From Clostridia bacterium (GTDB taxonomy: Bacteria > Bacillota > Clostridia > Oscillospirales > Acutalibacteraceae), in contig JAGAVE010000019.1 in assembly GCA_017942105.1 (NCBI GenBank), positions 1-58,216 on the forward strand: a stretch of 58,216 nt of DNA, in the 5' to 3' direction. The notes below the pieces were generated by a model. It ran no database searches. It saw only the letters and a list, made by a program, of their open reading frames with translations, and was not told the DNA's origin. Positions 1 through 7,493 of the stretch are shown here, in pieces. A program made the position numbers and the translations under genes. Positions within the stretch are counted from its first letter, which is position 1, and every line of letters begins with the position of its first letter.

Positions 1-96
1 GACGGTGAAAACTACCTGCCTGAAAATAAAGTTCAGTGCACCGACAGTAAAGAAGAGGATGAACTGAACCGATGTTTTATTGTTTGTTTTTTTCAT
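1..96 (-). CDS. Partial small membrane protein (N-terminus only)
   Basis: An ATG on the minus strand opens a reading frame that runs off the left edge of the window; 32 codons are visible. The start is Lys/Asn/Thr-rich (MKKTNNKTS) and leads into a hydrophobic stretch with a VGALNF motif, as in the first membrane helix of a small integral membrane protein. It starts 4 nt after the stop of the preceding minus-strand gene, so the two are probably cotranscribed. A GtrA-like flippase fold is possible from the VG..NF pattern, but the fragment is too short to name. No clear SD is visible. Confidence 0.5.
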   Translation of the reverse strand, partial: MKKTNNKTSVQFILFFTVGALNFIFRQVVFTV

Positions 97-100
97 ATCG

Positions 101-601
101 TTAAGCAAAAAGGCCGAAAGAAATTCCGCCGACGATGAGACCTGCTATAAGAACACCCAAAGTGATGGCAGGGAGAGCGCGGCGCATACGCAAATCCATT
201 AAAGCAGCAACAAGAGCGCCTGTCCAGCCTCCTGTACCCGGAAGGGGAATGGCAACGATAACAAGAAGCCCCCAAAAACCGTATTTTTCGATTTTTCCGC
301 GATGCTTGTCTGCTTTAGCTTCCATTTTTGCAACTATTTTAGCAGTGTGCTTGTTCTTTCTTAATATGTCGAAAATCTTTCGTATAAAAAGAAGGATAAA
401 CGGAATGGGGAGCATATTACCTATAAAGCAGTAAAAGAAAGCACTCCATACATTCATTTCAAGCAAACGAGCCGCTATAAGACCGCCACGGAGTTCAAGA
501 ATCGGCATCAATGAAATCGTGAAAACCGTAAGCTCCGCAGGGATTGTGTTGCCAAATAAATTCAGAAAGAAATCGACCAGGCTTTCAGCCATTTTTTTCA
601 C
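101..601 (-). CDS. Small multi-drug export family membrane protein (COG2426)
   Basis: The 166-residue protein has a conserved LELRGGLIAA motif after the first helix (about residues 36-45), a basic cytoplasmic loop (about 78-103), a PLPGTGGWTGAL motif (about 118-129) and a C-terminal glycine-rich helix. These fit the Sm_multidrug_ex / COG2426 family of small integral membrane proteins, whose substrate is not settled despite the name. Four to five membrane segments are visible. The start codon overlaps the stop of the upstream pyrophosphatase-like/Nudix gene by 4 nt, so the two are translationally coupled. Family assignment is good; function is unknown. Confidence 0.75.
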   Translation of the reverse strand: MKKMAESLVDFFLNLFGNTIPAELTVFTISLMPILELRGGLIAARLLEMNVWSAFFYCFIGNMLPIPFILLFIRKIFDILRKNKHTAKIVAKMEAKADKHRGKIEKYGFWGLLVIVAIPLPGTGGWTGALVAALMDLRMRRALPAITLGVLIAGLIVGGISFGLFA

Positions 602-1338
602 TCCATAATAATTTTATTCTTTACGAGATAGTTGTAGGATTTTGTCAGAATAGTCTTATCATTGTCAAAACGAAGCTTTGCAAGAGCTTTTTCGTATCCC
701 AGCCAGATATAATCCTCAATTTCCTCTTTTTGAATTATTGTCTGCGTATCTTCAGTTGAGGCGAGGTAAATGGTAACATTCTTCTCGACCTTTCCCTGAA
801 TTGCATATTGACTCTTTGTAATAAAATCGGGGTGGATATTAATATGTATTCCCGTTTCTTCAAGGACTTCACGGTATGCCGTCTGGCTGTCTGTCTCGCC
901 AAGCTCAACATGACCCTTCGGGAATCCCCAATGAGCGCTGCGACGGTTTTTGATAAGAAGAAATCTTATCATTCCGCCGATGTTTCTGTAAACGACTGCG
1001 CCGCAAGAGCGTTCATAAAGGCAGTCGAGTGTGTGTTCACGGTTCCTTACCGCGAAATCGATAGCGTTAATAATATCGATATTGATAAATCTGGTACTCT
1101 TAGGTGCTACAATCCAATCAATTTCAGCTTGATTTTTGTAATGCACTATACCTATTACTCTGCCGTCGAAGCTTCTTACGGGATGATTAATACCCATAAT
1201 AAAAGCTCCCTTAACGGGGGCATTATATTGCTTTGCACCCTCAACTTCACCGTAGTTGAGCTCATAAGTAAAGCCTTGTTCATTGCTGTAAGAATGGATT
1301 GGATGAGTCACCTTGATACGAACATATTTTCCAAGCAT
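598..1338 (-). CDS. Inorganic-pyrophosphatase-like domain fused to Nudix hydrolase
   Basis: The start is placed at the ATG preceded by ggaggagttaggaac, giving 246 residues; an upstream in-frame extension of 49 residues has no SD and is hydrophobic junk. Residues 1-105 resemble the clostridial pyrophosphatase-like domain (GFTYELNYGEVEG, then a GRVIGIVHYKN strand). Residues 111-246 form a Nudix domain with a complete Nudix box at 142-164: G, five residues, E, seven residues, REVLEETGI. The Nudix half should hydrolyse a nucleoside-diphosphate derivative and the N-terminal half may hydrolyse or bind pyrophosphate; substrates cannot be told from sequence. It overlaps the downstream COG2426 membrane gene by 4 nt. 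Confidence 0.75.
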   Translation of the reverse strand: MLGKYVRIKVTHPIHSYSNEQGFTYELNYGEVEGAKQYNAPVKGAFIMGINHPVRSFDGRVIGIVHYKNQAEIDWIVAPKSTRFINIDIINAIDFAVRNREHTLDCLYERSCGAVVYRNIGGMIRFLLIKNRRSAHWGFPKGHVELGETDSQTAYREVLEETGIHINIHPDFITKSQYAIQGKVEKNVTIYLASTEDTQTIIQKEEIEDYIWLGYEKALAKLRFDNDKTILTKSYNYLVKNKIIME

Positions 1339-1495
1339 GTTCCTAACTCCTCCACCGCACCGATAGTGCGGATTTACAGCAGACATTATCAGCAAAATAC
1401 ATTGCATTATTGCCTGCATTCTTTTTACCATAGTATTATACATACTATTCAAAAAAAATACAATAGTAATTTTTGAATTTAACAACTAAATTCGT

Positions 1496-1503
1496 CATAT
1501 AAT
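1496..1503 (+). promoter_or_regulatory. Candidate promoter -10 for the NodB-like gene
   Basis: CATATAAT lies 5 nt before the SD. It reads either as a sigma-A TATAAT (1498-1503, with a poorly spaced TTGAAT at 1473) or as one mismatch from the sigma-E -10 consensus CATACAHT, with GAATTTA (1475-1481) at sigma-E spacing. Both readings are by eye; the very short leader is notable. Confidence 0.35.
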
Positions 1504-1520
1504 TTGCCGAGGTGAGGTTT

Positions 1521-2198
1521 TTGAGATGTATTATTCTAAGAAAAAGACGAATTGTTACGCTTTTCAACATCATAATAGCTGTGATTGTTGCCGTTTCGTT
1601 GGGAATTACGGTAATTGCCGTTGAAAGAAGTGACTCGCAAGGGTTCTCTCCGATAAGAAGGGTGGATAGCGAAAACGAAGTGGTTGCATTAACGGTGAAT
1701 GTTTATGAAAACGATGATATCGATGATTACATCCGTGTTTTTAAAAATGAGAAGGCTACCTTTTTTATCAGCGAATATTTTCAGGAGACTTATCCCGAAA
1801 AGGTGAAGGAGATTTCCGAGAACGGATATTCAATAGGAATTCTGCTTGACAGCAAAGAGAGCTGCTCTAAAAATGAGCTTTACGATATTTTGTCTGTGCG
1901 CATTGAAAGAATGGCAAGAATAATCGGCAGAAATGTTGATCTTGTCCGTTTTAATGCAGAAAACTGTGACAGCAGTATGATTAAAAACATCTATGCTCTT
2001 GGTCTTTTCCCGATTCAATGGAAGGATAGTGCCGATGATTTTTCGAACGGAGATATTCTGCTTATAACTGACTTGTCTTCTTCGGAAATGCTAATGAAAA
2101 AAACAGCCGCCGAAGGCTTAACAACGGCAACTGTTAATGAGATTATTATAAAAAGCGGATTTAAAGTGGACTGCAACGGTACGCAATCAATTGAGTGA
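1521..2198 (+). CDS. NodB/polysaccharide-deacetylase-like protein, catalytic motifs lost
   Basis: The likely start is TTG 1521, because GAGGTGA (1509-1515) sits 5 nt upstream; a GTG at 1512 would overlap that SD. The 225-residue protein has an N-terminal signal anchor (about residues 9-31) followed by a NodB-like region: VALTVNVYEND where deacetylases have alTFDDGP, KATFFISEYF, YPEKVKEISENGYSIGI, then a helix and a RFNAEN strand where the family has RPPYG. The overall order is that of PdaB/sporulation-type deacetylases, but the metal-binding Asp and the HSxxH motif are absent, so it is probably not an active deacetylase. It is convergent with the next gene; the stop codons abut. Confidence 0.65.
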   Translation: MRCIILRKRRIVTLFNIIIAVIVAVSLGITVIAVERSDSQGFSPIRRVDSENEVVALTVNVYENDDIDDYIRVFKNEKATFFISEYFQETYPEKVKEISENGYSIGILLDSKESCSKNELYDILSVRIERMARIIGRNVDLVRFNAENCDSSMIKNIYALGLFPIQWKDSADDFSNGDILLITDLSSSEMLMKKTAAEGLTTATVNEIIIKSGFKVDCNGTQSIE

Positions 2199-2810
2199 TT
2201 ATTTTATCTTTTCAAAATCTGAAGCTCCGTGTTTGCAGAGCGGGCAGATAAAATCATCGGGCAGTTCTCCCTCGTGAACATATCCGCAAATTTTGCATCT
2301 GTATGCGCTTTCAGCTTTTGTTTCAACTGCCTGAGGCTTTGGCTTGATGTTTTTGTGATAATAATTGTATGTTACCGGTTCATCGTCAGAAAGAATTTCG
2401 CCGTCAGTAACATTGGCGATAAACATCGTATGAGTTCCGAGGTCAACGCAGGAATAAACAGTTGCACTGAGGAAAGCGCAACTTCCTTTTGTGATGAAAG
2501 GTATGTTATTGTCTGCAGTTTCATATTCGCTGAAATCAGCAAATTTGTTGACGGTTTTACCGCTCTGAAAACCGAAGTGTTTAAACAAATCAAACGGTGC
2601 GTTCTCGCTGAGGACGGAAACATTGAATTTTCCTGAATCAACAATCATATCGTGCGTTTTGTTTTCTTTGTTGATTGTAACGCTGATTCTGTTTGGCGTT
2701 GTTGTAACCTGAATAACCGTGTTTACGATACAACCGTTTTTACTGCCGTTTACATTTGTGCTGATAACATAAAGTCCGTATCCGAGCTTGAACATTGCAT
2801 TATTATTCAT
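2199..2810 (-). CDS. Flavin reductase-rubredoxin fusion (high-molecular-weight rubredoxin type)
   Basis: The 203-residue protein starts at an ATG preceded by caggagag. Residues 1-150 are an FMN-binding flavin-reductase-like domain (LGYGLYVIST, NGCIVNTVIQ, NKENKTHD). Residues 167-200 are a rubredoxin with CKICGY and CPLC iron ligands and the usual PDDFICP segment. This architecture matches Hrb, which passes electrons from NAD(P)H to iron-containing oxygen- or NO-reducing flavodiiron proteins in strict anaerobes. It is a single gene between the convergent NodB-like gene and the divergent glycosidase. The assignment is firm for the domains; the electron partner is inferred. Confidence 0.85.
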   Translation of the reverse strand: MNNNAMFKLGYGLYVISTNVNGSKNGCIVNTVIQVTTTPNRISVTINKENKTHDMIVDSGKFNVSVLSENAPFDLFKHFGFQSGKTVNKFADFSEYETADNNIPFITKGSCAFLSATVYSCVDLGTHTMFIANVTDGEILSDDEPVTYNYYHKNIKPKPQAVETKAESAYRCKICGYVHEGELPDDFICPLCKHGASDFEKIK

Positions 2811-2928
2811 AAATAACTCTCCTGAAAGTTAGTTTTATAGTATTATACACCATTTCGATTAAGAAAAAAAGATTGAAATGAAGAAAAATATATATTATTA
2901 TAATATTATTAAAATCCGGGAGGTTATT

Positions 2929-4881
2929 ATGAAAGATTTCAGATTCAGGCAAGTTCATCTTGATTTCCATACATCACCCGCAATTCCGGGCGTTGGCGAA
3001 AAATTCGATAAGGACGAATGGCAGAGAATAATCAAGCTCGGCCATGTTGATTCAATAACTGTTTTTTCAAAGTGTCACCACGGTTATTCATTCCATCCAT
3101 CAAAGGTCAATGAAATGCATCCGACATTAAAGTTTGACCTGCTTCAGGCTCAGCTTGATGCTTGTGCGGAAATAGGGGTTAAAGCTCCTGTATATATATC
3201 TGCAGGCTATGACGAGAAGGATGCGATTGCTCACCCCGAGTGGCTGCACAGAAGAAAAAATGATATAAACGAAACCGGCGATTTTATGAGCGCAAGGTAT
3301 CATCTTATGTGTTTTAATACAGGGTATCTTGATAAACTTCTTGCTGAAATTGAAGAGGTTATGCAGGTATATAAGCCTTGTGAAATTTTCCTTGATATTG
3401 TCGGCGAAAGAATGTGCTATTGCTCTAAGTGCCGCGCGGATATGGCGAAAGAGGGGCTTAGTTATCTTGATGATGACGATGTCAGGAAGTTCGGCAGAAA
3501 GGTTTACAGAAATTATCTTGATGAAGTTCAGCGCGTTGTTAAAAAGTACAGTGATACAACTGTGATTTTCCAGAATTCAGGTCATCTTACGAAGGGAAGA
3601 CGGGACCTTGTTGATACAATGGAACACCTTGAGCTTGAAAGCCTTCCGACGGGTGGTTGGAGCTATGATCACTTTCCGATGTCTGCTTCATATGCCAGAA
3701 CCCTTCGTGATGACTACCTCGGAATGACGGGTAAATTCCATAAATCCTGGGGCGAGTTCGGCGGTTTTAAGCATCCGAATGCTCTTCGATACGAGGCGGC
3801 TCTTTCCCTCGCTGTCGGTGCAGGTTGCTCTATAGGCGATCAGATGCATCCTAACGGACAGCTTAATGCTTCGACCTTTGGCCTTATCGGAGCCGCATAT
3901 GCAGAGGTTGAGGAGAAAGAACCCTGGTGCAAGGGTGCAAAGGCTGTTGCTGATATTGCAGTGCTTTCAACTGAGGTTCAGGGTGGTAGCTGGTTCAGCG
4001 ACAGTGTAAAACCCGATGTCGGCGCAAACAGAATTTTGTTTGAAACACACCGTCTTTATAATTTTGTTGATCTTGAAGAGGACTTTAATAAATACAAATT
4101 GCTCATTCTTCCCGATTCGTGGAGGTTTGATGAGCATCTTAAAGGAAAGGTTGATTCCTTCCTTGCAAACGGCGGAAAGCTCTTGCTTTCCGGTGTTTCG
4201 GGTCTCGATGAAAATAATAATTTCTGTGTCGATACAGGCATTGAATATAAGGGCTTGAACGAGTTTAATCCGACATATTTTATTCCCGGTTTTGAAACCG
4301 TTAACGGAACAACGGAATATCTTATGCGCGCTGATTCTCATCGTTTTGAGAATATTGACGCTAAGGTCATCGCGTACGGTCAGGACCCATATTTTAACAG
4401 AACGCCGGAAAGATTCTGCTCTCATCAGCACGCGCCGAACAACACGGACTATACATACCCGACGGCTGTTATCAAGGGTAATATTGCTTATATCGGCTGG
4501 GATGTTTTCTCAGGCTACGGCAAATACGGTGACTTCCATCAAAAAGAAATGGTTGATTATATCATCAATCTTCTTGTTGGCGATGAGCTTACACTTGAAA
4601 CATCTATGCCCGACCGTGGTGTTGCAACTCTTATGCAACAAGATGGTAGAAAGATAGTTCATCTTCTTTTTGCTCATACAACTAACAGGGGAGAGAACAC
4701 AGAGGTTATAGAGGATATTGTACCGCTTTATAATATTGATGTTACAGTAAAATGTAAAAAGCCTTCAAAGGTTGTTCTTGTACCGCAGAATGAAGAAATT
4801 GACTTCAGCTTTGCGGATGGAAAAGTCAGCTTTACCGTACCGAAAGTAAATGTTCATCAGATGATAAGCGTAGAGGAGTAA
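2929..4881 (+). CDS. GHL6-type glycoside hydrolase with beta-galactosidase trimerisation domain
   Basis: The start is the ATG after cgggaggttatt, giving 650 residues; the frame is open upstream without an SD. The N-terminal (beta/alpha)8 barrel begins RQVHLDFHTSP and carries a CSKC motif after EIFLDIVGE (about residues 150-170). A central trimerisation-like domain follows (about 350-480: VADIAVLSTEV, FVDLEEDFNKYKLLILPDS), then a beta-sandwich C-terminus. This is the Hypothetical glycosyl hydrolase 6 plus Glyco_hydro_42M arrangement, found in GH151-like alpha-L-fucosidases and related uncharacterised enzymes. No signal peptide, so it acts on imported sugars. The fucosidase substrate is a guess. 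A DUF4345 gene follows 4 nt downstream. Confidence 0.7.
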   Translation: MKDFRFRQVHLDFHTSPAIPGVGEKFDKDEWQRIIKLGHVDSITVFSKCHHGYSFHPSKVNEMHPTLKFDLLQAQLDACAEIGVKAPVYISAGYDEKDAIAHPEWLHRRKNDINETGDFMSARYHLMCFNTGYLDKLLAEIEEVMQVYKPCEIFLDIVGERMCYCSKCRADMAKEGLSYLDDDDVRKFGRKVYRNYLDEVQRVVKKYSDTTVIFQNSGHLTKGRRDLVDTMEHLELESLPTGGWSYDHFPMSASYARTLRDDYLGMTGKFHKSWGEFGGFKHPNALRYEAALSLAVGAGCSIGDQMHPNGQLNASTFGLIGAAYAEVEEKEPWCKGAKAVADIAVLSTEVQGGSWFSDSVKPDVGANRILFETHRLYNFVDLEEDFNKYKLLILPDSWRFDEHLKGKVDSFLANGGKLLLSGVSGLDENNNFCVDTGIEYKGLNEFNPTYFIPGFETVNGTTEYLMRADSHRFENIDAKVIAYGQDPYFNRTPERFCSHQHAPNNTDYTYPTAVIKGNIAYIGWDVFSGYGKYGDFHQKEMVDYIINLLVGDELTLETSMPDRGVATLMQQDGRKIVHLLFAHTTNRGENTEVIEDIVPLYNIDVTVKCKKPSKVVLVPQNEEIDFSFADGKVSFTVPKVNVHQMISVEE

Positions 4882-4885
4882 TTGT

Positions 4886-5305
4886 ATGGAGTTTATAAAA
4901 GAAATACTTGTTTCAAACATCCCTGCAAGTGTTGCGGTTATCTGCCTTATAGGCTATTTTTGGGGAATGGCAATTGTTTTTATTTCAAAGCCTCTTAAAA
5001 ATGCAGAGTCTTTTTCAATCAAGCCTGTTGATAACGCAGGCAAGACGGAAATACGAGTATACTATGGCGGTATTTCATTTGCACTCGGTGCATTCCTTCT
5101 TTATCTGACACTTGCGCTGGAAACGCCTGTTTATTCACTGGTTGGCGGACTGTTTTTTGCAACAACGGTTTTTGTTACCCGTTCAATTTTCCTTTGCGTC
5201 GATAAAGGCTGGAAATGTCCTTATACGAAGCTTGCAATTCCTGCAGAAGGCTTCTTCGTAATAGCGCTCTGGACTTGTTTCATTCTTTCTAAAACATTAT
5301 ATTAA
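4886..5305 (+). CDS. DUF4345-like membrane protein
   Basis: The 139-residue protein has four hydrophobic segments and the RVYYGGISFALGAFLL signature (about residues 57-72) that marks DUF4345 proteins. The start ATG lies 4 nt after the glycosidase stop, with gtagaggag as SD at the end of that gene, so it is cotranscribed. No catalytic residues are apparent. The function of the family is unknown. A perfect 9-bp hairpin begins 8 nt after the stop. Confidence 0.65.
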   Translation: MEFIKEILVSNIPASVAVICLIGYFWGMAIVFISKPLKNAESFSIKPVDNAGKTEIRVYYGGISFALGAFLLYLTLALETPVYSLVGGLFFATTVFVTRSIFLCVDKGWKCPYTKLAIPAEGFFVIALWTCFILSKTLY

Positions 5306-5607
5306 AAGCAATACGGGAGCAGAAATGCTCCCGTCAGCTTGTCGAAAAAGTAATTTTTGACAAGCTGGGAGACTGCCGAGAAATTTGCAGAATGACATTT
5401 TTGAACCCCGAAGATGTACAAAGGTACTTCGAGAGGGTGAAAAAATGGCAAATATATGAAAAAGTGGGTGATATTCGATGTATCACCCACTTTTAATACG
5501 GTTTTTGTTTTTATGTTTTTATAACTTTTTTATATCGATAATATCCGCATATATGCTTATGCGGGTTTATCGACAGTCTGGCGGGAGCAGAAATGCTCCC
5601 GTAATTC
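5306..5607. repeat. Gene-free block of tandem hairpins bounded by two copies of a palindrome
   Basis: This 302-bp interval has no credible gene. It contains ACGGGAGCA-GAAA-TGCTCCCGT (5313-5334), repeated almost exactly at 5582-5601. Between them are CAGCTTGTC paired to GACAAGCTG (5335-5343 / 5359-5367), a CGAAG..GTAC / GTAC..TTCG hairpin near 5409-5428, a 14-bp stem AAAGTGGGTGATA / TATCACCCACTTT (5460-5494), and CCGCATA / TATGCGG (about 5545-5567) inside CGATAA / TTATCG. Several could terminate transcription, but the density and the repeated ends resemble a small mobile intergenic repeat or a structured RNA. Confidence 0.6.
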
Positions 5608-5793
5608 TTATTCTTCTTCAAATTTTGTGATAACAGGTTTTCCGTCTTTATCTAGCAGGGGAGCAAGACTTCCCGCATAACCTGCCTGAGCAAAGAGATA
5701 GTTAACACCTGTCTCGGTATCTACAATAATTTCAATGCCTGACATTTTACCGTTAGGATAAATTCGTTGGAATCTTTTATCTTTTTTCATCAT
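5608..5793 (-). CDS. DUF6440-like small protein
   Basis: The start is the first of two adjacent ATG codons, with gcgaagg as SD, giving 61 residues. The protein is a compact beta-rich domain with SGIEIIVDTETGVNYLF and a LLDKDGKPVI tail, matching the small DUF6440 family. It starts 4 nt after the stop of the tyrosine phosphatase gene and is the last gene of a minus-strand operon headed by uppP. No function is known for the family. A longer open frame upstream overlaps the phosphatase and is not supported. Confidence 0.6.
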   Translation of the reverse strand: MMKKDKRFQRIYPNGKMSGIEIIVDTETGVNYLFAQAGYAGSLAPLLDKDGKPVITKFEEE

Positions 5794-5797
5794 AATC

Positions 5798-6508
5798 TTA
5801 ACCTTCGCAAAGTCTTTTTTTGATTGTATTAATTGTTTCGTCACTAACTCCTGCAGAACGAATATAATTGATAACAGAGCCGTATTTCTTTTCGATTTTT
5901 TCAATTAAAGTTTCCATCGTTTCAGGAAGAGAATAATGCTTTTCACTGTTAACATCCCAAAGTAGGTTGCCGTGGCTCTGAATGTACGGCTTGACATAGG
6001 TATAGGTCTGCTGATAGTCAGCTATGATATCTTCTTTCGAAACGCCTGCAATACTCAGCAGAAGCATTGTGAGAATTCCGGTTCTGTCCTTGCCGAAAAA
6101 GCAGTTGTAAAGGATGACACCTTCTTTTGCCTCTGCAATAATATTGAGGATTTTTGCGATGTTTTCTTTGTAGTTGTCAATGATAATTGCATAGGTCTCT
6201 GCAAGTTCAAGATCTATTCCCTCGTTTGTTGCAACATTGAATTCAAAGAGCGGAAGATTATAAATATCAGCACCGTCAAGACGCTCAAGTCTTAGAGGCG
6301 TTTCTTCAACCTCGCAGGCGCCCCGCAGGTCAATAGCGGTCTTAACGCCGAGCATATTGAGCTTTTCGATTTCCCAATCATCGGGAGTGTTTACGATTCC
6401 GCAACGGAGAAATCTGCCGAATTGCGTTGAACCGTGTTGTGTCGGGTAACCGCCTATGTCGCGGCAGTTAAGGATGTTTTCAAAAGTGTGACGCCTTAAT
6501 ATGCTCAT
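5798..6508 (-). CDS. Tyrosine phosphatase family protein (Y_phosphatase3 type)
   Basis: The 236-residue protein begins with the NCRDIGGYPT motif (about residues 14-23) typical of this family, has an FLRCG(I) strand, a VKTAIDLRG segment (about 55-63), and the P-loop NCFFGKDRTGI (about 131-141), where Cys and Arg are the catalytic pair of the C-x5-R signature. It should dephosphorylate phosphotyrosine proteins, phosphoinositides or another small phospho-substrate. The usual His before the catalytic Cys is Asn here. It lies 6 nt after uppP and 4 nt before the DUF6440 gene, so it is cotranscribed with both. Confidence 0.8.
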   Translation of the reverse strand: MSILRRHTFENILNCRDIGGYPTQHGSTQFGRFLRCGIVNTPDDWEIEKLNMLGVKTAIDLRGACEVEETPLRLERLDGADIYNLPLFEFNVATNEGIDLELAETYAIIIDNYKENIAKILNIIAEAKEGVILYNCFFGKDRTGILTMLLLSIAGVSKEDIIADYQQTYTYVKPYIQSHGNLLWDVNSEKHYSLPETMETLIEKIEKKYGSVINYIRSAGVSDETINTIKKRLCEG

Positions 6509-6514
6509 AGGTTT

Positions 6515-7360
6515 TTACCTTCCAAGAAAATATGCGGCAAGAACGATTGCACCGAGAATGATTCTGTATATGCCGAAAATGTTGAAATTGTGCTTTTTAA
6601 TGAAATTCATAAGGAATCTAATGCAGAGAAGGGAAACGGCAAAAGCGACGATCATTCCGTTGATAAGAATAACAAATTCCATTACGGAGAAATGAAAACC
6701 GAATTTGAGCAGCTTGAGCGCTGAAGCGCCGAGCATCGCCGGAACGGCAAGGAAAAATGTAAATTCGGAAGCAACTGTTCTTGAAGTACCGATGGAGATA
6801 CCGCCGAGTATGGTTGAACCGGAGCGCGATGTGCCGGGGATGAGAGAAAGAGCCTGAAAAAGACCGATAAGAAAAGCGTCTTTATATGTCAGCTCGGAGA
6901 GCTTTCTTACACGAGGCTTTCTTTTTTTATTAACAAATTCAATAACAATGAAAAGAATACCGTAAACAACAAGGGTAATTGCAACCGTGATGTGGTTATA
7001 AAGGTATTTATCGAGTAAATCATCAAAGATAAGGCCGAGGACACCTGCGGGGATAGAACCGACAATTACCTTGAACCAGAGGTTAAGACTTGCCATTCGC
7101 ACCTTGACTGTTTTTTTGTTGTCTGAAACCGCCACTCTTTTGAAGGGCCAGAGCTTGTTCCAAAACATTACGATAACAGCCATAATCGCTCCAAGCTGAA
7201 TAACAACAAGGAACATTTCAAAAAACTCAGGGCTTACCTCTTTGAATTGGCAGATTTTTTCAAGCAGGATCATATGACCCGTACTGCTGATAGGTAACCA
7301 TTCCGTGATTCCTTCAACAATGCCGAAAAGGATTGATTTTAAAATGTTGATAATATACAT
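6515..7360 (-). CDS. uppP: Undecaprenyl-diphosphatase
   Basis: The 281-residue integral membrane protein has the two UppP/BacA signatures: GIVEGITEWLPISSTGHMIL (about residues 13-32, with the catalytic Glu pair and Ser/His) and GTSRSGSTI (about 176-184, catalytic Arg). It removes a phosphate from undecaprenyl diphosphate to recycle the lipid carrier for peptidoglycan and glycan synthesis, and raises bacitracin tolerance. The SD cggagga lies just upstream of the ATG. It heads a three-gene minus-strand operon with a sigma-A-like promoter. Confidence 0.93.
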   Translation of the reverse strand: MYIINILKSILFGIVEGITEWLPISSTGHMILLEKICQFKEVSPEFFEMFLVVIQLGAIMAVIVMFWNKLWPFKRVAVSDNKKTVKVRMASLNLWFKVIVGSIPAGVLGLIFDDLLDKYLYNHITVAITLVVYGILFIVIEFVNKKRKPRVRKLSELTYKDAFLIGLFQALSLIPGTSRSGSTILGGISIGTSRTVASEFTFFLAVPAMLGASALKLLKFGFHFSVMEFVILINGMIVAFAVSLLCIRFLMNFIKKHNFNIFGIYRIILGAIVLAAYFLGR

Positions 7361-7407
7361 AAACTGTCCTCCGAAAAAGCTAATTTAATATTATGCAAGC
7401 GAGTATG

Positions 7408-7436
7408 ATTATACAACAATAATATGAACTTTTCAA
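7408..7436 (-). promoter_or_regulatory. Promoter of the uppP operon
   Basis: On the minus strand TTGAAA (7431-7436) is followed after 17 nt by a perfect TATAAT (7408-7413), about 48 nt before the uppP start. Confidence 0.65.
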
Positions 7437-7443
7437 TCTTTTT

Positions 7444-7477
7444 GCAAAAGAAAAAGACCGACATAAGCCGGTCTTTT
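7444..7477 (-). terminator. Terminator of the lysine-rich membrane protein gene
   Basis: AAAAGACCG (7452-7460) pairs with CGGTCTTTT (7469-7477) around an 8-nt loop. Read on the minus strand it ends in a T-rich run. Confidence 0.75.
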
Positions 7478-7493
7478 ATATGTAGTTATTAAC

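Noticed and set aside
808-1476. A 222-codon plus-strand open frame opposite the Nudix fusion gene
   Set aside because: It is antisense to clear motifs on the minus strand, has no SD and no recognisable domain.
5302-5490. A 62-codon minus-strand frame in the hairpin block
   Set aside because: It spans several stem-loops, has no SD and no domain.
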